A stretch of DNA of 64,000 nucleotides from assembly GCF_000308475.2 (NCBI RefSeq), contig NZ_BAFT02000062.1:179702-243701 (forward strand), in the 5' to 3' direction. The notes below the pieces were generated by a model. It searched no databases. It had not been told where the DNA came from and saw nothing but the letters and a program-made list of their open reading frames with translations. Positions within the stretch are counted from its first letter, which is position 1; every line of letters begins with the position of its first letter. The DNA comes from Nocardia brasiliensis NBRC 14402. Lineage in GTDB: Bacteria > Actinomycetota > Actinomycetes > Mycobacteriales > Mycobacteriaceae. A program made the translations under genes and the position numbers. This document shows, piece by piece, positions 51,091 to 60,956 of this stretch.

Positions 51091-51462
51091 TCACGCAGTG
51101 TTGTAGACCTCGTTGGCGAGGGCCGCACCGCTGAAGAACGAGGCCACGATCAGGACCATGGCGAGGACCGGCCAGTACCACATCAGCCAGCGCTTCACGG
51201 CGGCGATGATGATCATGACGAAGGAGCCGGCGAGGGCGAGGGCGGTGCCACCCCAGGAAACGACGAAAGCCGCACTCAGATATTCGTCCTTGCAGTTGCG
51301 ACCGGGTCCACAGGCATCGGCGGCGAAGGCGAAGAAAACGGTGCAGTAGGCGGCGAGCAGGCCGAGCACCGCGGCGGCGCAATACAGGACGACGGTCAGG
51401 ATCACGTCCCAGGTCCGCTGCTGCGGCTGGGCCGACTGGTAAGCGGCCGGGTAGTAGGTCAT
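51091..51462 (-). CDS. Membrane protein, unknown
   Basis: 123 residues from the ATG at 51462. A Pro/Gln-rich cytoplasmic start ('YYPAAYQSAQPQQR') is followed by three hydrophobic helices and an external loop with two cysteines ('FAADACGPGRNCKDEYLS'). No known domain. Convergent with the preceding gene. Confidence 0.65.
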   Translation of the reverse strand: MTYYPAAYQSAQPQQRTWDVILTVVLYCAAAVLGLLAAYCTVFFAFAADACGPGRNCKDEYLSAAFVVSWGGTALALAGSFVMIIIAAVKRWLMWYWPVLAMVLIVASFFSGAALANEVYNTA

Positions 51463-51552
51463 GGCTTCAGCATCCTGGGCGCGACCGACGGCGAGTACCG
51501 CAAAACTACTCAGGCCGGATGAGGGGATTCCGTGCCGGTTACGCTGGCGGCG

Positions 51553-52530
51553 ATGAGCGATCAAGTGCTGGAGAGCTTCGTCTACGCCATACCGATGCGC
51601 ACCCGATTCCGCGGTATCACGGTGCGCGAAGGGATGCTGATCCGCGGACCGCTCGGCTGGGGCGAGTTCTGTCCGTTCGTCGAATACGACGACCGGGAAG
51701 CGGCCGGGTGGCTGGCGACGGCGCTCGAGCAGGTGAGCGCCGGATGGCCGGAGCCGGTCCGCGACCGGATCCCGATCAACTGCACGGTGCCCGCGGTGGA
51801 CGCGGAGCGCGCACACGCGATCGTCGCGGGATCGGGCTGCGGCACGGCGAAGGTGAAGATCGCGGACCATCCCGATTCGCTGAGCGAAGATCTGGCCCGG
51901 GTCGAGGCGGTGCGAGACGCCCTGGGTCCGGCCGGGGCGATCCGGGTCGACGCCAACGCGGTGTGGGAGGTCGAGACCGCGGTCGCGCACATCACCCGAA
52001 TCGACCGGGCCGCAGGCGGTTTGGAGTATGTCGAGCAACCGTGCCGGACGATCGAGGAGTTGGCGGCGGTGCGCGCACGCGTCGACGTCCGGATCGCCGC
52101 GGACGAATCGATCCGGCGCGCGGACGACCCGCTGCGCGTCGCGGTCGCCGGAGCCGCCGATATCGCGGTACTCAAATGCACGCCCCTGGGCGGGGTCCGG
52201 CGCGCACTGCGGGTAGCCGAGGCCGCCGGACTACCCTGCGTGATCTCCTCGGCACTGGAAACCAGCGTCGGCCTGGCCGCTCAACTGGCCCTCGCCGGCG
52301 CTCTGCCCGAACTCGACTTCGCCTGTGGACTGGGCACGTTGTCCCTGCTCACCGGCGACACAGTGCGAGATTCGCTACGCCCTGCCGACGGCTACCTCCC
52401 CGTCCCCCGTACCGCCCCCCAACCCGATCCGGCCCTGCTCGAGCAATACCGCCAACGCGACCCCGAACGAGTCGCCTGGTGGGAAAACCGCCTCGCGCGC
52501 ACCCTCCAATTGATCCCAGCCGCAACCTGA
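51553..52530 (+). CDS. menC: o-Succinylbenzoate synthase
   Basis: A 325-residue enolase-superfamily enzyme. K100-x-K102 in 'AKVKI', metal ligands D133, E161 and D184, and K208 in 'VLKCTPLGG' are the full catalytic set of the muconate-lactonising subgroup. Its 'WGEFCPFVEYDDREA' N-terminal cap matches actinobacterial MenC, which dehydrates SHCHC to o-succinylbenzoate in menaquinone synthesis. No other men gene is adjacent. The ATG at 51553 was chosen over an upstream GTG. Confidence 0.85.
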   Translation: MSDQVLESFVYAIPMRTRFRGITVREGMLIRGPLGWGEFCPFVEYDDREAAGWLATALEQVSAGWPEPVRDRIPINCTVPAVDAERAHAIVAGSGCGTAKVKIADHPDSLSEDLARVEAVRDALGPAGAIRVDANAVWEVETAVAHITRIDRAAGGLEYVEQPCRTIEELAAVRARVDVRIAADESIRRADDPLRVAVAGAADIAVLKCTPLGGVRRALRVAEAAGLPCVISSALETSVGLAAQLALAGALPELDFACGLGTLSLLTGDTVRDSLRPADGYLPVPRTAPQPDPALLEQYRQRDPERVAWWENRLARTLQLIPAAT

Positions 52531-52764
52531 TTCGCCACCACCCCCGGTCACGGCGGCTACCCGAAGGGTCGTGGCCTCCCCCATAGTTCGCGGCCTAGCC
52601 CCAGACGTGCGCCGACCCAGCGGCGCCCAGAACTGACCCAGCACTGCCGCGGGGCGGCAGGGCGCGTGCACGCCGCCGAGGTCACTTCGCTCTGGCGCCT
52701 GGGTTCAGCGGGGTGCGCCGCAGGGCGCCGGGAAGGCGCGCTCGCTGGGGCGCACCGGAGTTGG
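52531..52764. other. Gene-free region between menC and the TIGR04338 gene
   Basis: 234 bp between the convergent menC and metalloprotein genes. I see no convincing coding frame or perfect hairpin. Confidence 0.4.
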
Positions 52765-53277
52765 TCAACCCAGGCGTACGCCGCAGCCCAGCATTGTGGC
52801 GCGGAGGATCAGGGCTGCTTCGGGGCCGATGATGCCGTCTACCAATTCCAGGTAGCGGGTGCAGAATTCGGGGCCGTGGGGGGCGACCTTCTCGGGCGCG
52901 GATTCCAGGTGGTGGGCGAGTTCGTGCAGGACGACGAGTTCGCGCAGCGCCCAGGCGGTTCCGCCGGTGTGCAGCGGGACGGCGAGCACGGCGTCGGCGG
53001 ACTCGTAGTGGGCGGCGGTGGCGCCCGACCTGGCGCGCACCCGCACCGGTACGTCGGCGCGATCCCAGTGCGCCCGAACCCAATTCAGGGCGAGCACCTT
53101 GTCCGCGTAGGTCTGCACCGAGTCCACCGAGGCGAAACGGCGTTCGATCGGCAGGGTGATGTGCGAGCCGTAGAGTTCGACGGTGCGATTGCCGTGCTCG
53201 TCGGCACGATCGAAGACCCCGCGCACCAGTTGCTCCGCGTCGTACACCTTGGCGCGCTGGGTATCTCGCGCACTCAC
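52765..53277 (-). CDS. TIGR04338-family putative metallohydrolase
   Basis: 170 residues. H118-E119-x2-H122-H123 in 'VVLHELAHHLES' is an HExxH zinc motif, with a further possible ligand in 'HGPEF'. It is a small predicted metallopeptidase of a family found in actinobacteria and their phages. The DUF2786 gene lies just upstream on the same strand (130 bp gap), a recurring pair. Function of the pair is unknown. Confidence 0.82.
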   Translation of the reverse strand: MSARDTQRAKVYDAEQLVRGVFDRADEHGNRTVELYGSHITLPIERRFASVDSVQTYADKVLALNWVRAHWDRADVPVRVRARSGATAAHYESADAVLAVPLHTGGTAWALRELVVLHELAHHLESAPEKVAPHGPEFCTRYLELVDGIIGPEAALILRATMLGCGVRLG

Positions 53278-53406
53278 GACGGGTCTCCTGGCGAGTACGT
53301 TCTCGGCCCGAACCCACTGTGGCTCAGGTCACTCAGCTGACACACGCTCACGAGCATCGTCCTACGTACCCGAATGCGCGACCCGGGCGGGAAATCCGCG
53401 GCGCAC

Positions 53407-54273
53407 TCACTCCGATCCGTCGCCCCCGCCGCGTGCCTTCCGCGTGGTCAATTGTCCGCGCACCGCACCGAGTTCGGGTGAGGTGCCCAAGCGGGCGGCT
53501 TTGCCCGCGCGGTCCCCCGCGCGCCGCGCCGCCGCGGAATGCCCGGCCGAGGCCTGCGGTCCACGCCAGGTGCCGCGGGCCTCGGAGGTGCGGGCGTAGA
53601 AGTCGGTGAGCTCGATTTCCTTGTTGCGCAAGGCGAGCGCGGTGCCGGTGGCGGGTGCGTCGGCGGGCACCACCTCGGCTTCGACCTCGGCCTTCACCGC
53701 GGCGAGCCGCTGCCCGATCCGCGCCGCGAACGCCATCTGGAAATTCAGGCGCGCCGTCACGCCCGCGACCGGCGCCTGCACCCGGCGTTGCACCTTTCGC
53801 CCCCAGCGCTTTTCGGTGACCACCTTCTCCACGGTCGCCGAACGGTACTGCCCCGACTTGATGTACTGATCCGACGCGCGGACCATCTGGACGAGCAGAC
53901 TCGCGTACAACGCCTCGCAGGTGTCGATGTCGGAGTCGAAACCGTAGGCGTACACCTGGGTCGAGGTGCGAGCGACATCGCAGCGCACATCGTTGGCGGA
54001 CGCGATCGCGACGAAGAGTTGCACGTACGTGCGCAATCCGCGCTTGCCCGGCTCACCGATCGGGATCATCCGCTGGATCGGCGCCGGCCTGCGTTCGCGC
54101 CCCGCGACGTGCGCACGCGCCACCGTGAGGTCGATGGACGAGCGGGTCGCGAGGCGTTGCGCCGCGGCGAGGAACGCCTCGGCCTCGTGTTCGTTGTCGG
54201 TGGACTCGGCCTGGCGCAGCAGTCCGCCGATGCGTGTCAGCATCCGTTCGGGAACCGGGTTCGGCGATGTCAT
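53407..54273 (-). CDS. DUF2786 domain protein
   Basis: 288 residues from the ATG at 54273. The N-terminal DUF2786 block is 'MLTRIGGLLRQAESTDNEHE' and 'AEAFLAAAQRLATRSSIDL'. The middle is alpha/beta ('DSDIDTCEALYASLLVQMVR'), and the C-terminal ~60 residues are basic and probably disordered. DUF2786 proteins are common in actinobacteria and actinophages with no known activity. It is paired with the TIGR04338 metalloprotein. Confidence 0.82.
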   Translation of the reverse strand: MTSPNPVPERMLTRIGGLLRQAESTDNEHEAEAFLAAAQRLATRSSIDLTVARAHVAGRERRPAPIQRMIPIGEPGKRGLRTYVQLFVAIASANDVRCDVARTSTQVYAYGFDSDIDTCEALYASLLVQMVRASDQYIKSGQYRSATVEKVVTEKRWGRKVQRRVQAPVAGVTARLNFQMAFAARIGQRLAAVKAEVEAEVVPADAPATGTALALRNKEIELTDFYARTSEARGTWRGPQASAGHSAAARRAGDRAGKAARLGTSPELGAVRGQLTTRKARGGGDGSE

Positions 54274-54416
54274 CACCTGCGAGCTTAGGCGGCGGGACGC
54301 GGCGATGTAGCGAGGACTTCCCGCCACATTCCCCCGAGTAACTCCCACACCATGTATCTTGCGTTGTGCAACCGGCAGGGTGTGCTAATGCTCACGATCG
54401 ATCTGGAGTGTCCGCG

Positions 54417-55718
54417 ATGGCTGTGAAAAAGGTGTCGTCCCTACGTACGTCGCTCGTACCGAAGGCCGCGGTCGCGGCCGTCTCGGTCGCGCTGCTGACG
54501 GCGACGTTCACCAGCGCCTGCTCCAGTGACAGCGGCGGCAGCCCGACCAGCCAGAACCTGACCGGGCGCGGCCCGATCACCTATGTCGAGGGCAAGGACA
54601 CCACCGAGACCGGTGCGGTCAAGCAGCTCATCGAGCGCTGGAACGCCGCGCACCCGGACGAGCAGGTGACGTTCAAGGAACAGTCCAACGATGCCTCGCA
54701 GCAGTACGACGACCTGGTCGAGCACATGCGCTCCAAGCAGTCCAACTACGACGTGGTCGCCCTCGACGTGCCCTGGACCGCCGAGTTCGCCGCGAAGGGC
54801 TGGATCCAGCCGCTGAAGGACGCCTTCGCCATCGACACCTCCGCGCTGCTCTCCCCGCCGGTCGCCAGCGCCACCTACAACAACACCCTGTACGCGGCCC
54901 CGCGAAACACCAACGGCGGCTTGCTGTTCTACCGCAAGGACCTGGTGCCGAACGCACCGAAGACCTGGACCGAGCTGCTCGCCCAGTGCCCGCTGGCCAA
55001 GGAGCAGAACATCGGCTGCTACGCCGGTCAGTTCGCGCCGTACGAGGGCCTGACGGTGAACACCGCCGAGGTGATCAACGCCTACGGCGGCAGTTTCGTC
55101 GGCGCCGACGGCAAGACCCCGACGGTGAACAGCCCGCAGTCCCGGGCCGGGCTCAAGGTGCTGGTCGACGCCTACAAGAACGGCGACATCCCGCCGGAGG
55201 CCATCTCCTTCAAGGAGCCGGAGAGCAGCAACGCGTTCGCGCAGGGCAAGCTCATGTTCCTGCGTTCGTGGCCGTCCACCTACGGTGACGTCGGCGGCGA
55301 ATCGTCCGCGGTGAAGGACAAGTTCGCGGTCGCCCCGCTGCCCGGTGAGAACGGTGTCGGCGCGTCCACGCTCGGCGGTTACAACGCGGCGATCAGCGCC
55401 TACTCCAAGAACAAGGCCACCGCGCTCGACTTCCTGCGCTTCCTGATCAGCGAGGACGCCCAGCACATCGTCGCCTCCGGCGCGCTGCCCTCGGTGCGCG
55501 CGTCGATGTACGACGACCCGGCCCTGATCGCGAAGATGCCGTACCTGCCCGCGCTCAAGGATTCCATCGCCAGCGCGGTGCCGCGCCCGGTCACGCCGTT
55601 CTATCCCGCGGTGTCGAAGGCCATCCAGGAAAACGCCTATGCTGCGCTGAAGCAGACCAAGTCGGTCGACGACGCGATCACCGGCATGCAGAAGGGCATC
55701 GAGACCGCGGGATCGTAG
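54417..55718 (+). CDS. LpqY-like sugar ABC importer solute-binding lipoprotein
   Basis: 433 residues. Lipobox 'TSAC' (Cys about 35), then a CUT1-type binding protein ('GPITYVEGKDTTETGAVKQL', 'YDVVALDVPWTAEFAAKGWI', 'APRNTNGGLLFYRKDLVPNA'). It resembles mycobacterial LpqY, which captures trehalose released by mycolyl transfer. It is first in an operon with two permeases. The ATPase is missing here and probably supplied from 45.8 kb. Confidence 0.88.
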   Translation: MAVKKVSSLRTSLVPKAAVAAVSVALLTATFTSACSSDSGGSPTSQNLTGRGPITYVEGKDTTETGAVKQLIERWNAAHPDEQVTFKEQSNDASQQYDDLVEHMRSKQSNYDVVALDVPWTAEFAAKGWIQPLKDAFAIDTSALLSPPVASATYNNTLYAAPRNTNGGLLFYRKDLVPNAPKTWTELLAQCPLAKEQNIGCYAGQFAPYEGLTVNTAEVINAYGGSFVGADGKTPTVNSPQSRAGLKVLVDAYKNGDIPPEAISFKEPESSNAFAQGKLMFLRSWPSTYGDVGGESSAVKDKFAVAPLPGENGVGASTLGGYNAAISAYSKNKATALDFLRFLISEDAQHIVASGALPSVRASMYDDPALIAKMPYLPALKDSIASAVPRPVTPFYPAVSKAIQENAYAALKQTKSVDDAITGMQKGIETAGS

Positions 55719-55763
55719 GCGGAAGCGCAACGGACCCGACGAGACCCGTAGGAGAGAGAAACG

Positions 55764-56786
55764 GTGTCGGATCCTTCGGGAGCGGCCAGCACTGTGTCGA
55801 GTGAGGATTTCCTGCCACGCAAGCGTGGCCTCGGCGAAACCCTGGCATTGGAAATGCGGCGCTCCGGTAAAGCCTGGCTGTTCGTCTCGCCGGTCCTGCT
55901 GGCGCTGGCGGTGGTCATCGGCTATCCGGTGGTGCGCGCGCTGTGGATGTCGTTCCAGAAGGATTCGGGGCTGGACCCGGCGACGGGCATGTTCACCGAG
56001 GGTGGCAGCGCCGGCTTCTCGAACTACACGCACTGGCTGCTGCAACAGTGCCAGGCGGGCGGCGAGACGGTCAGCTGTCCCACCGGCAACCTCGGCTCGC
56101 AGTTCTGGCTGGCCATCGGCGTCACGCTGTTCTTCACGGTGGTCACGGTGACGCTGGAGGCCACGCTCGGCCTCGGCTTCGCCATGGTGATGGGCAAGAC
56201 GTTCCGCGGCCGCGCCCTGCTGCGCGCCGCGGTGCTGATCCCGTGGGCGATCCCCACTGCGGTCACGGCGCGGCTGTGGGAGTTCATGTTCCAGTACGAC
56301 GGCGTGGTGAACCGGGTGTTCGGCACCCATATCCTGTGGACCTCCGACGCCTGGGCCGCCCGGTTCGCCGTCATCGCCGCCGACGTGTGGAAGACCACGC
56401 CGTTCATGGCGCTGCTGCTGCTGGCGGGCCTGCAGGTGATCCCGGCCGACGTGTACGAGGCGGCCCGGGTCGACGGCGCGACCGCCTGGCAGCGCTTCAC
56501 CCAGATCACCTTGCCGCTGCTGCGCCCGGCCCTGCTCGTCGCGGTGCTGTTCCGCACCATGGATGCGCTGCGCATGTACGACCTGCCCGCGATCATGACG
56601 CTGAACAACCCGTCCACCCGGGTGCTGTCGATCCTGGTGGTCGACCAGGTCCGGCAGGGCCCCAACAGCGCGGCCGCGCTGTCGACGATCACCTTCCTGC
56701 TGATCTTCGCGGTGGCCTTCGTGCTGGTGAAGGTCTTGGGCGCCAACGCCGTCCGGACCCAAGAGGAACAGCGGGAGGCGGGGTGA
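55764..56786 (+). CDS. sugA: Sugar ABC importer permease, SugA-like
   Basis: 340 residues from a GTG with GGAGAGAG upstream. Six helices, with the EAA loop 'YEAARVDGATAWQRFTQITL'. The long external loop after the first helix (about 65-115) is typical of SugA/MalF. It pairs with the next gene to form the channel. Confidence 0.9.
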   Translation: MSDPSGAASTVSSEDFLPRKRGLGETLALEMRRSGKAWLFVSPVLLALAVVIGYPVVRALWMSFQKDSGLDPATGMFTEGGSAGFSNYTHWLLQQCQAGGETVSCPTGNLGSQFWLAIGVTLFFTVVTVTLEATLGLGFAMVMGKTFRGRALLRAAVLIPWAIPTAVTARLWEFMFQYDGVVNRVFGTHILWTSDAWAARFAVIAADVWKTTPFMALLLLAGLQVIPADVYEAARVDGATAWQRFTQITLPLLRPALLVAVLFRTMDALRMYDLPAIMTLNNPSTRVLSILVVDQVRQGPNSAAALSTITFLLIFAVAFVLVKVLGANAVRTQEEQREAG

Positions 56787-56901
56787 GCAGGACGACACCT
56801 TGCTGGCGCTCGGCTTTCGTCCTGCCCACCAGACGCTGGTCCGCCACCGGAGGCGCTCCGCTTCTCCGGTCGACCTATACCTACCCGGGCACGGTGCACC
56901 C

Positions 56902-57783
56902 ATGACTACGACGAATCCTTTGAATACTCGCCCGCCACAGTCGGTTCCGTGGACGCACCGGCTCAAGTCGGTGCGGCTGTACGCCGGTGTGTTCATCGTG
57001 CTGGTGTGGGGGCTCGGGCCGTTCTACTGGATGGCCGTGACCGCGTTCCGCGACCCGGACTACACCTTCGACAGCACCCCGTGGCCCACGCACGTCACGC
57101 TGGAGAACTTCCGCAACGCCTTCGACACCAGCCGCGGCAACAACTTCGGCCGAGCGTTGATCAACAGTGTGGTCATCGGCTCGATCACCACGGTGATCGC
57201 GCTGCTGATCGGCGTAATGGCGGCGTACGCGCTGGCGCGGCTCACCTTCCGCGGCAAGTACCTGGTGTCGGGCCTGATCCTGAGCGCCTCGATGTTCCCG
57301 GTGGTGGTGCTGGTGACACCGCTGTTCCAGCTGTTCACCAACATCGGCTGGATCGGTGAATACCAGGCGATGATCATCCCGAACATCTCGTTCGTGCTGC
57401 CGATGACCGTCTACATCCTGGCTTCCTTCTTCACCGAATTGCCGTGGGAGCTCGAAGAAGCCGCGCGGATCGACGGCGCGACGAAGATGCAGGCCTTCCG
57501 CCTGGTGATGCTGCCGCTGGCCGCGCCCGCGGTGTTCACCACCGCGATCCTCGCGTTCATCGCGGCGGTCAACGAATACCTGCTGGCCCGGCTGCTCTCC
57601 TCGGACAAGACCGAGCCGGTGACCGTCGCGGTCGCCCGGTTCTCCGGGAACAACCCGCTGGTGGAGCCCTACGCGGCGATCATGGCGGCGGGCACGATGG
57701 TGTCCATTCCACTGGTGCTCATGGTGCTGCTGTTCCAGCGCCGGATCATCTCCGGCCTCACTGCCGGTGGCGTCAAGAGCTAG
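56902..57783 (+). CDS. sugB: Sugar ABC importer permease, SugB-like
   Basis: 293 residues from the ATG at 56902, with six helices and the EAA loop 'EEAARIDGATKMQAFRLVML'. It is separated by 115 bp from sugA, with an open frame running back to 56800. The ATG is preferred because the SugB-type N terminus begins there. It completes the LpqY-SugAB importer. Confidence 0.9.
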   Translation: MTTTNPLNTRPPQSVPWTHRLKSVRLYAGVFIVLVWGLGPFYWMAVTAFRDPDYTFDSTPWPTHVTLENFRNAFDTSRGNNFGRALINSVVIGSITTVIALLIGVMAAYALARLTFRGKYLVSGLILSASMFPVVVLVTPLFQLFTNIGWIGEYQAMIIPNISFVLPMTVYILASFFTELPWELEEAARIDGATKMQAFRLVMLPLAAPAVFTTAILAFIAAVNEYLLARLLSSDKTEPVTVAVARFSGNNPLVEPYAAIMAAGTMVSIPLVLMVLLFQRRIISGLTAGGVKS

Positions 57784-57838
57784 CTCACGCGCAGCATCCG
57801 GGTGCGCCGCAACGGCCCGGTGATAGCATCGCGGGTCA

Positions 57839-57868
57839 CCCACGGCACGAGTACAGTCGTGCCGTGGG
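57839..57868 (+). terminator. Hairpin after the sugAB operon
   Basis: CACGGCACGA (57841-57850) pairs with TCGTGCCGTG (57857-57866), extending to 12 bp; loop GTACAG. No strong U-tract follows. Confidence 0.6.
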
Positions 57869-57925
57869 GGCACATTTCCGATCGTTGTTCGTGCAGGTGA
57901 GTTTCGACCGACGCTCCGGGAGGAG

Positions 57926-60184
57926 ATGATCGTGGGCTCGATTCGCAGGCGGAAAGCGCGGCGCGGCACTGATTCCGCGCCCTACTCCTCCATCGCGGGC
58001 TTCAACGAGCTGACCTCACCGGCCGCCCGCGCGAAGCGGCGCGCGCACGCGGCGAAGGACCGGCCACCGGCCACACCGAAACCCACCCCGGATCCGAATC
58101 GCCCGCCGCGCACCAGGGCGGAGCGGTTCCGCCGGCTCGTGCTCGCGCTGTTCATCATCTTCGGCGTGGTGCCGCTGCTGCTCTCGGTGCTCGTCTACTG
58201 GAGCGCCGAGATCCCCGATCCCAGTTCGGTGCAGACCAACCAGATCGCCACCATCCTGGCCGCCGACAGCAGCACGGTGATCGCCAAAGTCGTGCCGCCG
58301 AACGGGAATCGGACGCCGATCCCGCTGGCCGAGGTGCCACAGTCGACCCGCGACGCGATGCTGTCCGCGGAGGACCGCAACTTCTACAGCAACCCCGGCT
58401 ACTCGACCTCCGGCTTCCTGCGCGCCGCCCGGGACAACCTGCTCGGCCGCGACGACGCGGGCGGCGGCTCCACCATCACCCAGCAGTATGTGAAGAACGC
58501 CTTCCTCGGTTCCGAGCGCACGCTCACCAGGAAGATGCGCGAGCTGATCATCGCGGCCAAGATGGCGCGCCAGTGGAGCAAGGACGACATCCTTGCCGCC
58601 TACCTCAACACCATCTACTACGGGCGCGGCTCGTACGGGATCGCGGCCGCGACCAAGGCGTACTTCAACAAGCCGGTGAATCAGCTGACCCTGGCCGAGG
58701 GCGCGGTGCTCGCCGCGCTCGTGCGCACCCCGTCCATCCTCGACCCGGAAACCCATCTGCCCGAGCTGACCGCGCGCTGGCAGTACGTGCTCGACGGCAT
58801 GGTCGAGATGGGCGTGCTCGCGCCGGGCACCCGCGACGCCACGACGTTCCCGGCGATCATCCCGCTCAACGAGATTCCCGACGAGAACGTGGCCCGTGGT
58901 CCCGAGGGGCTGATCCGCGCCCAGGTGGTGCGGGAGTTGCGCTCCTCCGGGATCAGCGAGCACGAATTGAACACCGGGGCTTTGCAGATCACCACGACGA
59001 TCGACGCCAAGGCGCAGCAGGCGGTGCTCGGCGCGGTACAGGATCGGCTGGCCGGTCAGCCGCCGGAACTGCGCGCGGCGGTGGTGTCGATCGATCCGCG
59101 GTCCGGCGCGGTGCGCGCCTACTTCGGCGGATTCGACGGCATCGGCTACGACTTCGCCCAGGCGCCGCTGCAGACCGGCTCGGCGTTCAAACCGTTCGCG
59201 GCGATCGCCGCGCAGCAGCAGAGCGTCCCGCTGACCCGGCTGCTGGACAGTTCCCCGGTCACCGACCGCGGCACGAAGATCACCAACGTGGACGGCGAAT
59301 CGTGCGGCAAATGCACCATGGCCGAGGCGCTCAAACGGTCGCTGAACACCAGCTTCTACCGGCTCACCATGTCGATGTTCGACGGACCGAAGGCGATCGC
59401 CGACGCGGCGCACGCGGCGGGCATCCCGGAGGAGATCCCCGGGGTGGCCGGAAAGACGCTCACCGAGGACGGCGGGCGGCCGTTGAACGGAATCGTGTTG
59501 GGGCAGTATCTCGTTCGTCCCATCGATATGGCCTCGGCCTATGGCACCATCGGTGCGTCCGGTGTTTATCACCAGCCGTACTTCGTGCAGCGGGTGGTGA
59601 CCGGTGACGGACGGGTGCTGCTGGACCGCGGTGCTCCGGAACAGCAGATCGGCAAACAGATGCCCGCAGGGCAACAGCGCATACCGAAGGCGATCGCCGA
59701 CAAGACCACGCAGGCGATGACGCCGATCGCCGCGTACTCCAACGGCCACGCCCTCGCCGGTGGCCGGCCGTCCGCGGCCAAGACCGGCACCACCCAGCTC
59801 GGCGAGTCCGCGGACAACAAGGACGCGTGGATGATCGGGTTCACCCCGTCGCTGTCCACCGCCGTCTGGATCGGGACCGAACAGTCCCAGCCCATCCACA
59901 CCGCCCGCGGGTCGGACATCTACGGCTCCGGCCTGCCCGCAGACATCTGGAAGCAGGTGATGGACAACGCGCTCGACGGCACGCCGGTCGAGCAGTTCCC
60001 CGCCGTGGACGGGCCCGGCCCGGCCGCGACCCCCAACGCGAACAAGCCCTCCGGCGGCACCTACGACATCCTGGACCCGCCGACGGGCGCCCCGCGTGAG
60101 CCGGTCGTCATCATCCCGCCCGCCCCGCAGCCGCCCAAGGAAGTGGAGATCTTTCCCGGGCTGAGCATTCCGGTCCCGGGATAG
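57926..60184 (+). CDS. Class A penicillin-binding protein (bifunctional transglycosylase/transpeptidase)
   Basis: 752 residues. A basic cytoplasmic tail, one membrane helix (70-92), a GT51 domain with Glu149 in 'LSAEDRNFYS' and 'GGGSTITQQYVKN' (179-191), then a transpeptidase domain with S419-x2-K422 ('TGSAFKPF'), SLN (472-474) and KTGT (619-622). It polymerises and crosslinks peptidoglycan. A Pro-rich C terminus follows. Because the canonical ponA1 is expected just beyond the window's end (after DUF5318), this is an additional class A PBP. A GTG two codons in is an alternative start. Confidence 0.92.
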   Translation: MIVGSIRRRKARRGTDSAPYSSIAGFNELTSPAARAKRRAHAAKDRPPATPKPTPDPNRPPRTRAERFRRLVLALFIIFGVVPLLLSVLVYWSAEIPDPSSVQTNQIATILAADSSTVIAKVVPPNGNRTPIPLAEVPQSTRDAMLSAEDRNFYSNPGYSTSGFLRAARDNLLGRDDAGGGSTITQQYVKNAFLGSERTLTRKMRELIIAAKMARQWSKDDILAAYLNTIYYGRGSYGIAAATKAYFNKPVNQLTLAEGAVLAALVRTPSILDPETHLPELTARWQYVLDGMVEMGVLAPGTRDATTFPAIIPLNEIPDENVARGPEGLIRAQVVRELRSSGISEHELNTGALQITTTIDAKAQQAVLGAVQDRLAGQPPELRAAVVSIDPRSGAVRAYFGGFDGIGYDFAQAPLQTGSAFKPFAAIAAQQQSVPLTRLLDSSPVTDRGTKITNVDGESCGKCTMAEALKRSLNTSFYRLTMSMFDGPKAIADAAHAAGIPEEIPGVAGKTLTEDGGRPLNGIVLGQYLVRPIDMASAYGTIGASGVYHQPYFVQRVVTGDGRVLLDRGAPEQQIGKQMPAGQQRIPKAIADKTTQAMTPIAAYSNGHALAGGRPSAAKTGTTQLGESADNKDAWMIGFTPSLSTAVWIGTEQSQPIHTARGSDIYGSGLPADIWKQVMDNALDGTPVEQFPAVDGPGPAATPNANKPSGGTYDILDPPTGAPREPVVIIPPAPQPPKEVEIFPGLSIPVPG

Positions 60185-60488
60185 CGATGATGCTGTGACC
60201 TTCGTGCACCCGGGGGAACGGTTGGCATGGCAGCATCGTTTGCCAGAGTGAGAGCGAACAGGGACTGTGTCGGAACAGGCCGACGCCGGAGTCCCGGGAT
60301 CGATGCGGAAGGATAAGCGCTCGAACGACGACACAGCGGTGTGAGCGACAGGCCCGGAGGCGGCGACTTGCCTGACCACGATGGGCTTCGAAACGGAACA
60401 CAGCGACCCGCGAACCGGCCCGGAGGCGCACCACGAAGGGCCAGGGAGCGCCGCAATTGGAGACAGACGAGACATAGGGGCTACGCCG
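60185..60488. other. Gene-free leader upstream of the effector-binding-domain genes
   Basis: About 300 bp between the PBP stop and the GTG at 60489. A frame is open back to 60381, but its first ~36 codons look non-coding. TAGGGG nine bases before the GTG supports the shorter start. No strong hairpin seen. Confidence 0.45.
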
Positions 60489-60947
60489 GTGGATTTCAAT
60501 GTCGTTGACCAACCCGAGACGCTGGTGGCGGGCACGGTACTGCGCAGCCCGGCGCTCGCGGTCGAGGGGCCGCGCCGCGCGAAAGTCGAAGAGGCGTGGA
60601 AGCGCAATCTGGCGCGCCAGCTGCCCGGACCGCCGACGACCGCGTACGTCGACCACGCGCCGGAGATCAATTCGTATCTGACCCACATCGTGGGTTATCG
60701 CTGCCGCAGCCTCGACGACTTATTGCCCGGCGACGTACTGGCACGGGTTCCCGCGGGACGGTTCGCGCGGTTCATCGCCAGCGGTGACAACCTCGGCGAC
60801 ACCATCGTCTACATCTGGCGTTCGGTGTGGGATGCCGAGGCCGCGGGCCGTTTCGTGCGGTCCTATACCGGCGATTGGGAGCATTATCCCGACGCGCGCA
60901 CGGTCGAAGTCTTCGTAGCGCTGGCAGACGATCAGGTCGACGGGTAG
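60489..60947 (+). CDS. Effector-binding (GyrI-like) domain protein, copy 1
   Basis: 152 residues from the GTG. The beta-rich fold starts 'DFNVVDQPETLVAGTVLRSP', and the body has 'LPGDVLARVPAGRFARFIAS' and 'DWEHYPDARTVEVFVALA', matching the stand-alone GyrI-like/AraC effector-binding family (SHS2 fold). Family members bind small cationic or hydrophobic drugs, or hydrolyse some electrophiles. It precedes a paralogue by nine bases. Confidence 0.8.
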   Translation: MDFNVVDQPETLVAGTVLRSPALAVEGPRRAKVEEAWKRNLARQLPGPPTTAYVDHAPEINSYLTHIVGYRCRSLDDLLPGDVLARVPAGRFARFIASGDNLGDTIVYIWRSVWDAEAAGRFVRSYTGDWEHYPDARTVEVFVALADDQVDG

Positions 60948-60956
60948 GAACAGACT

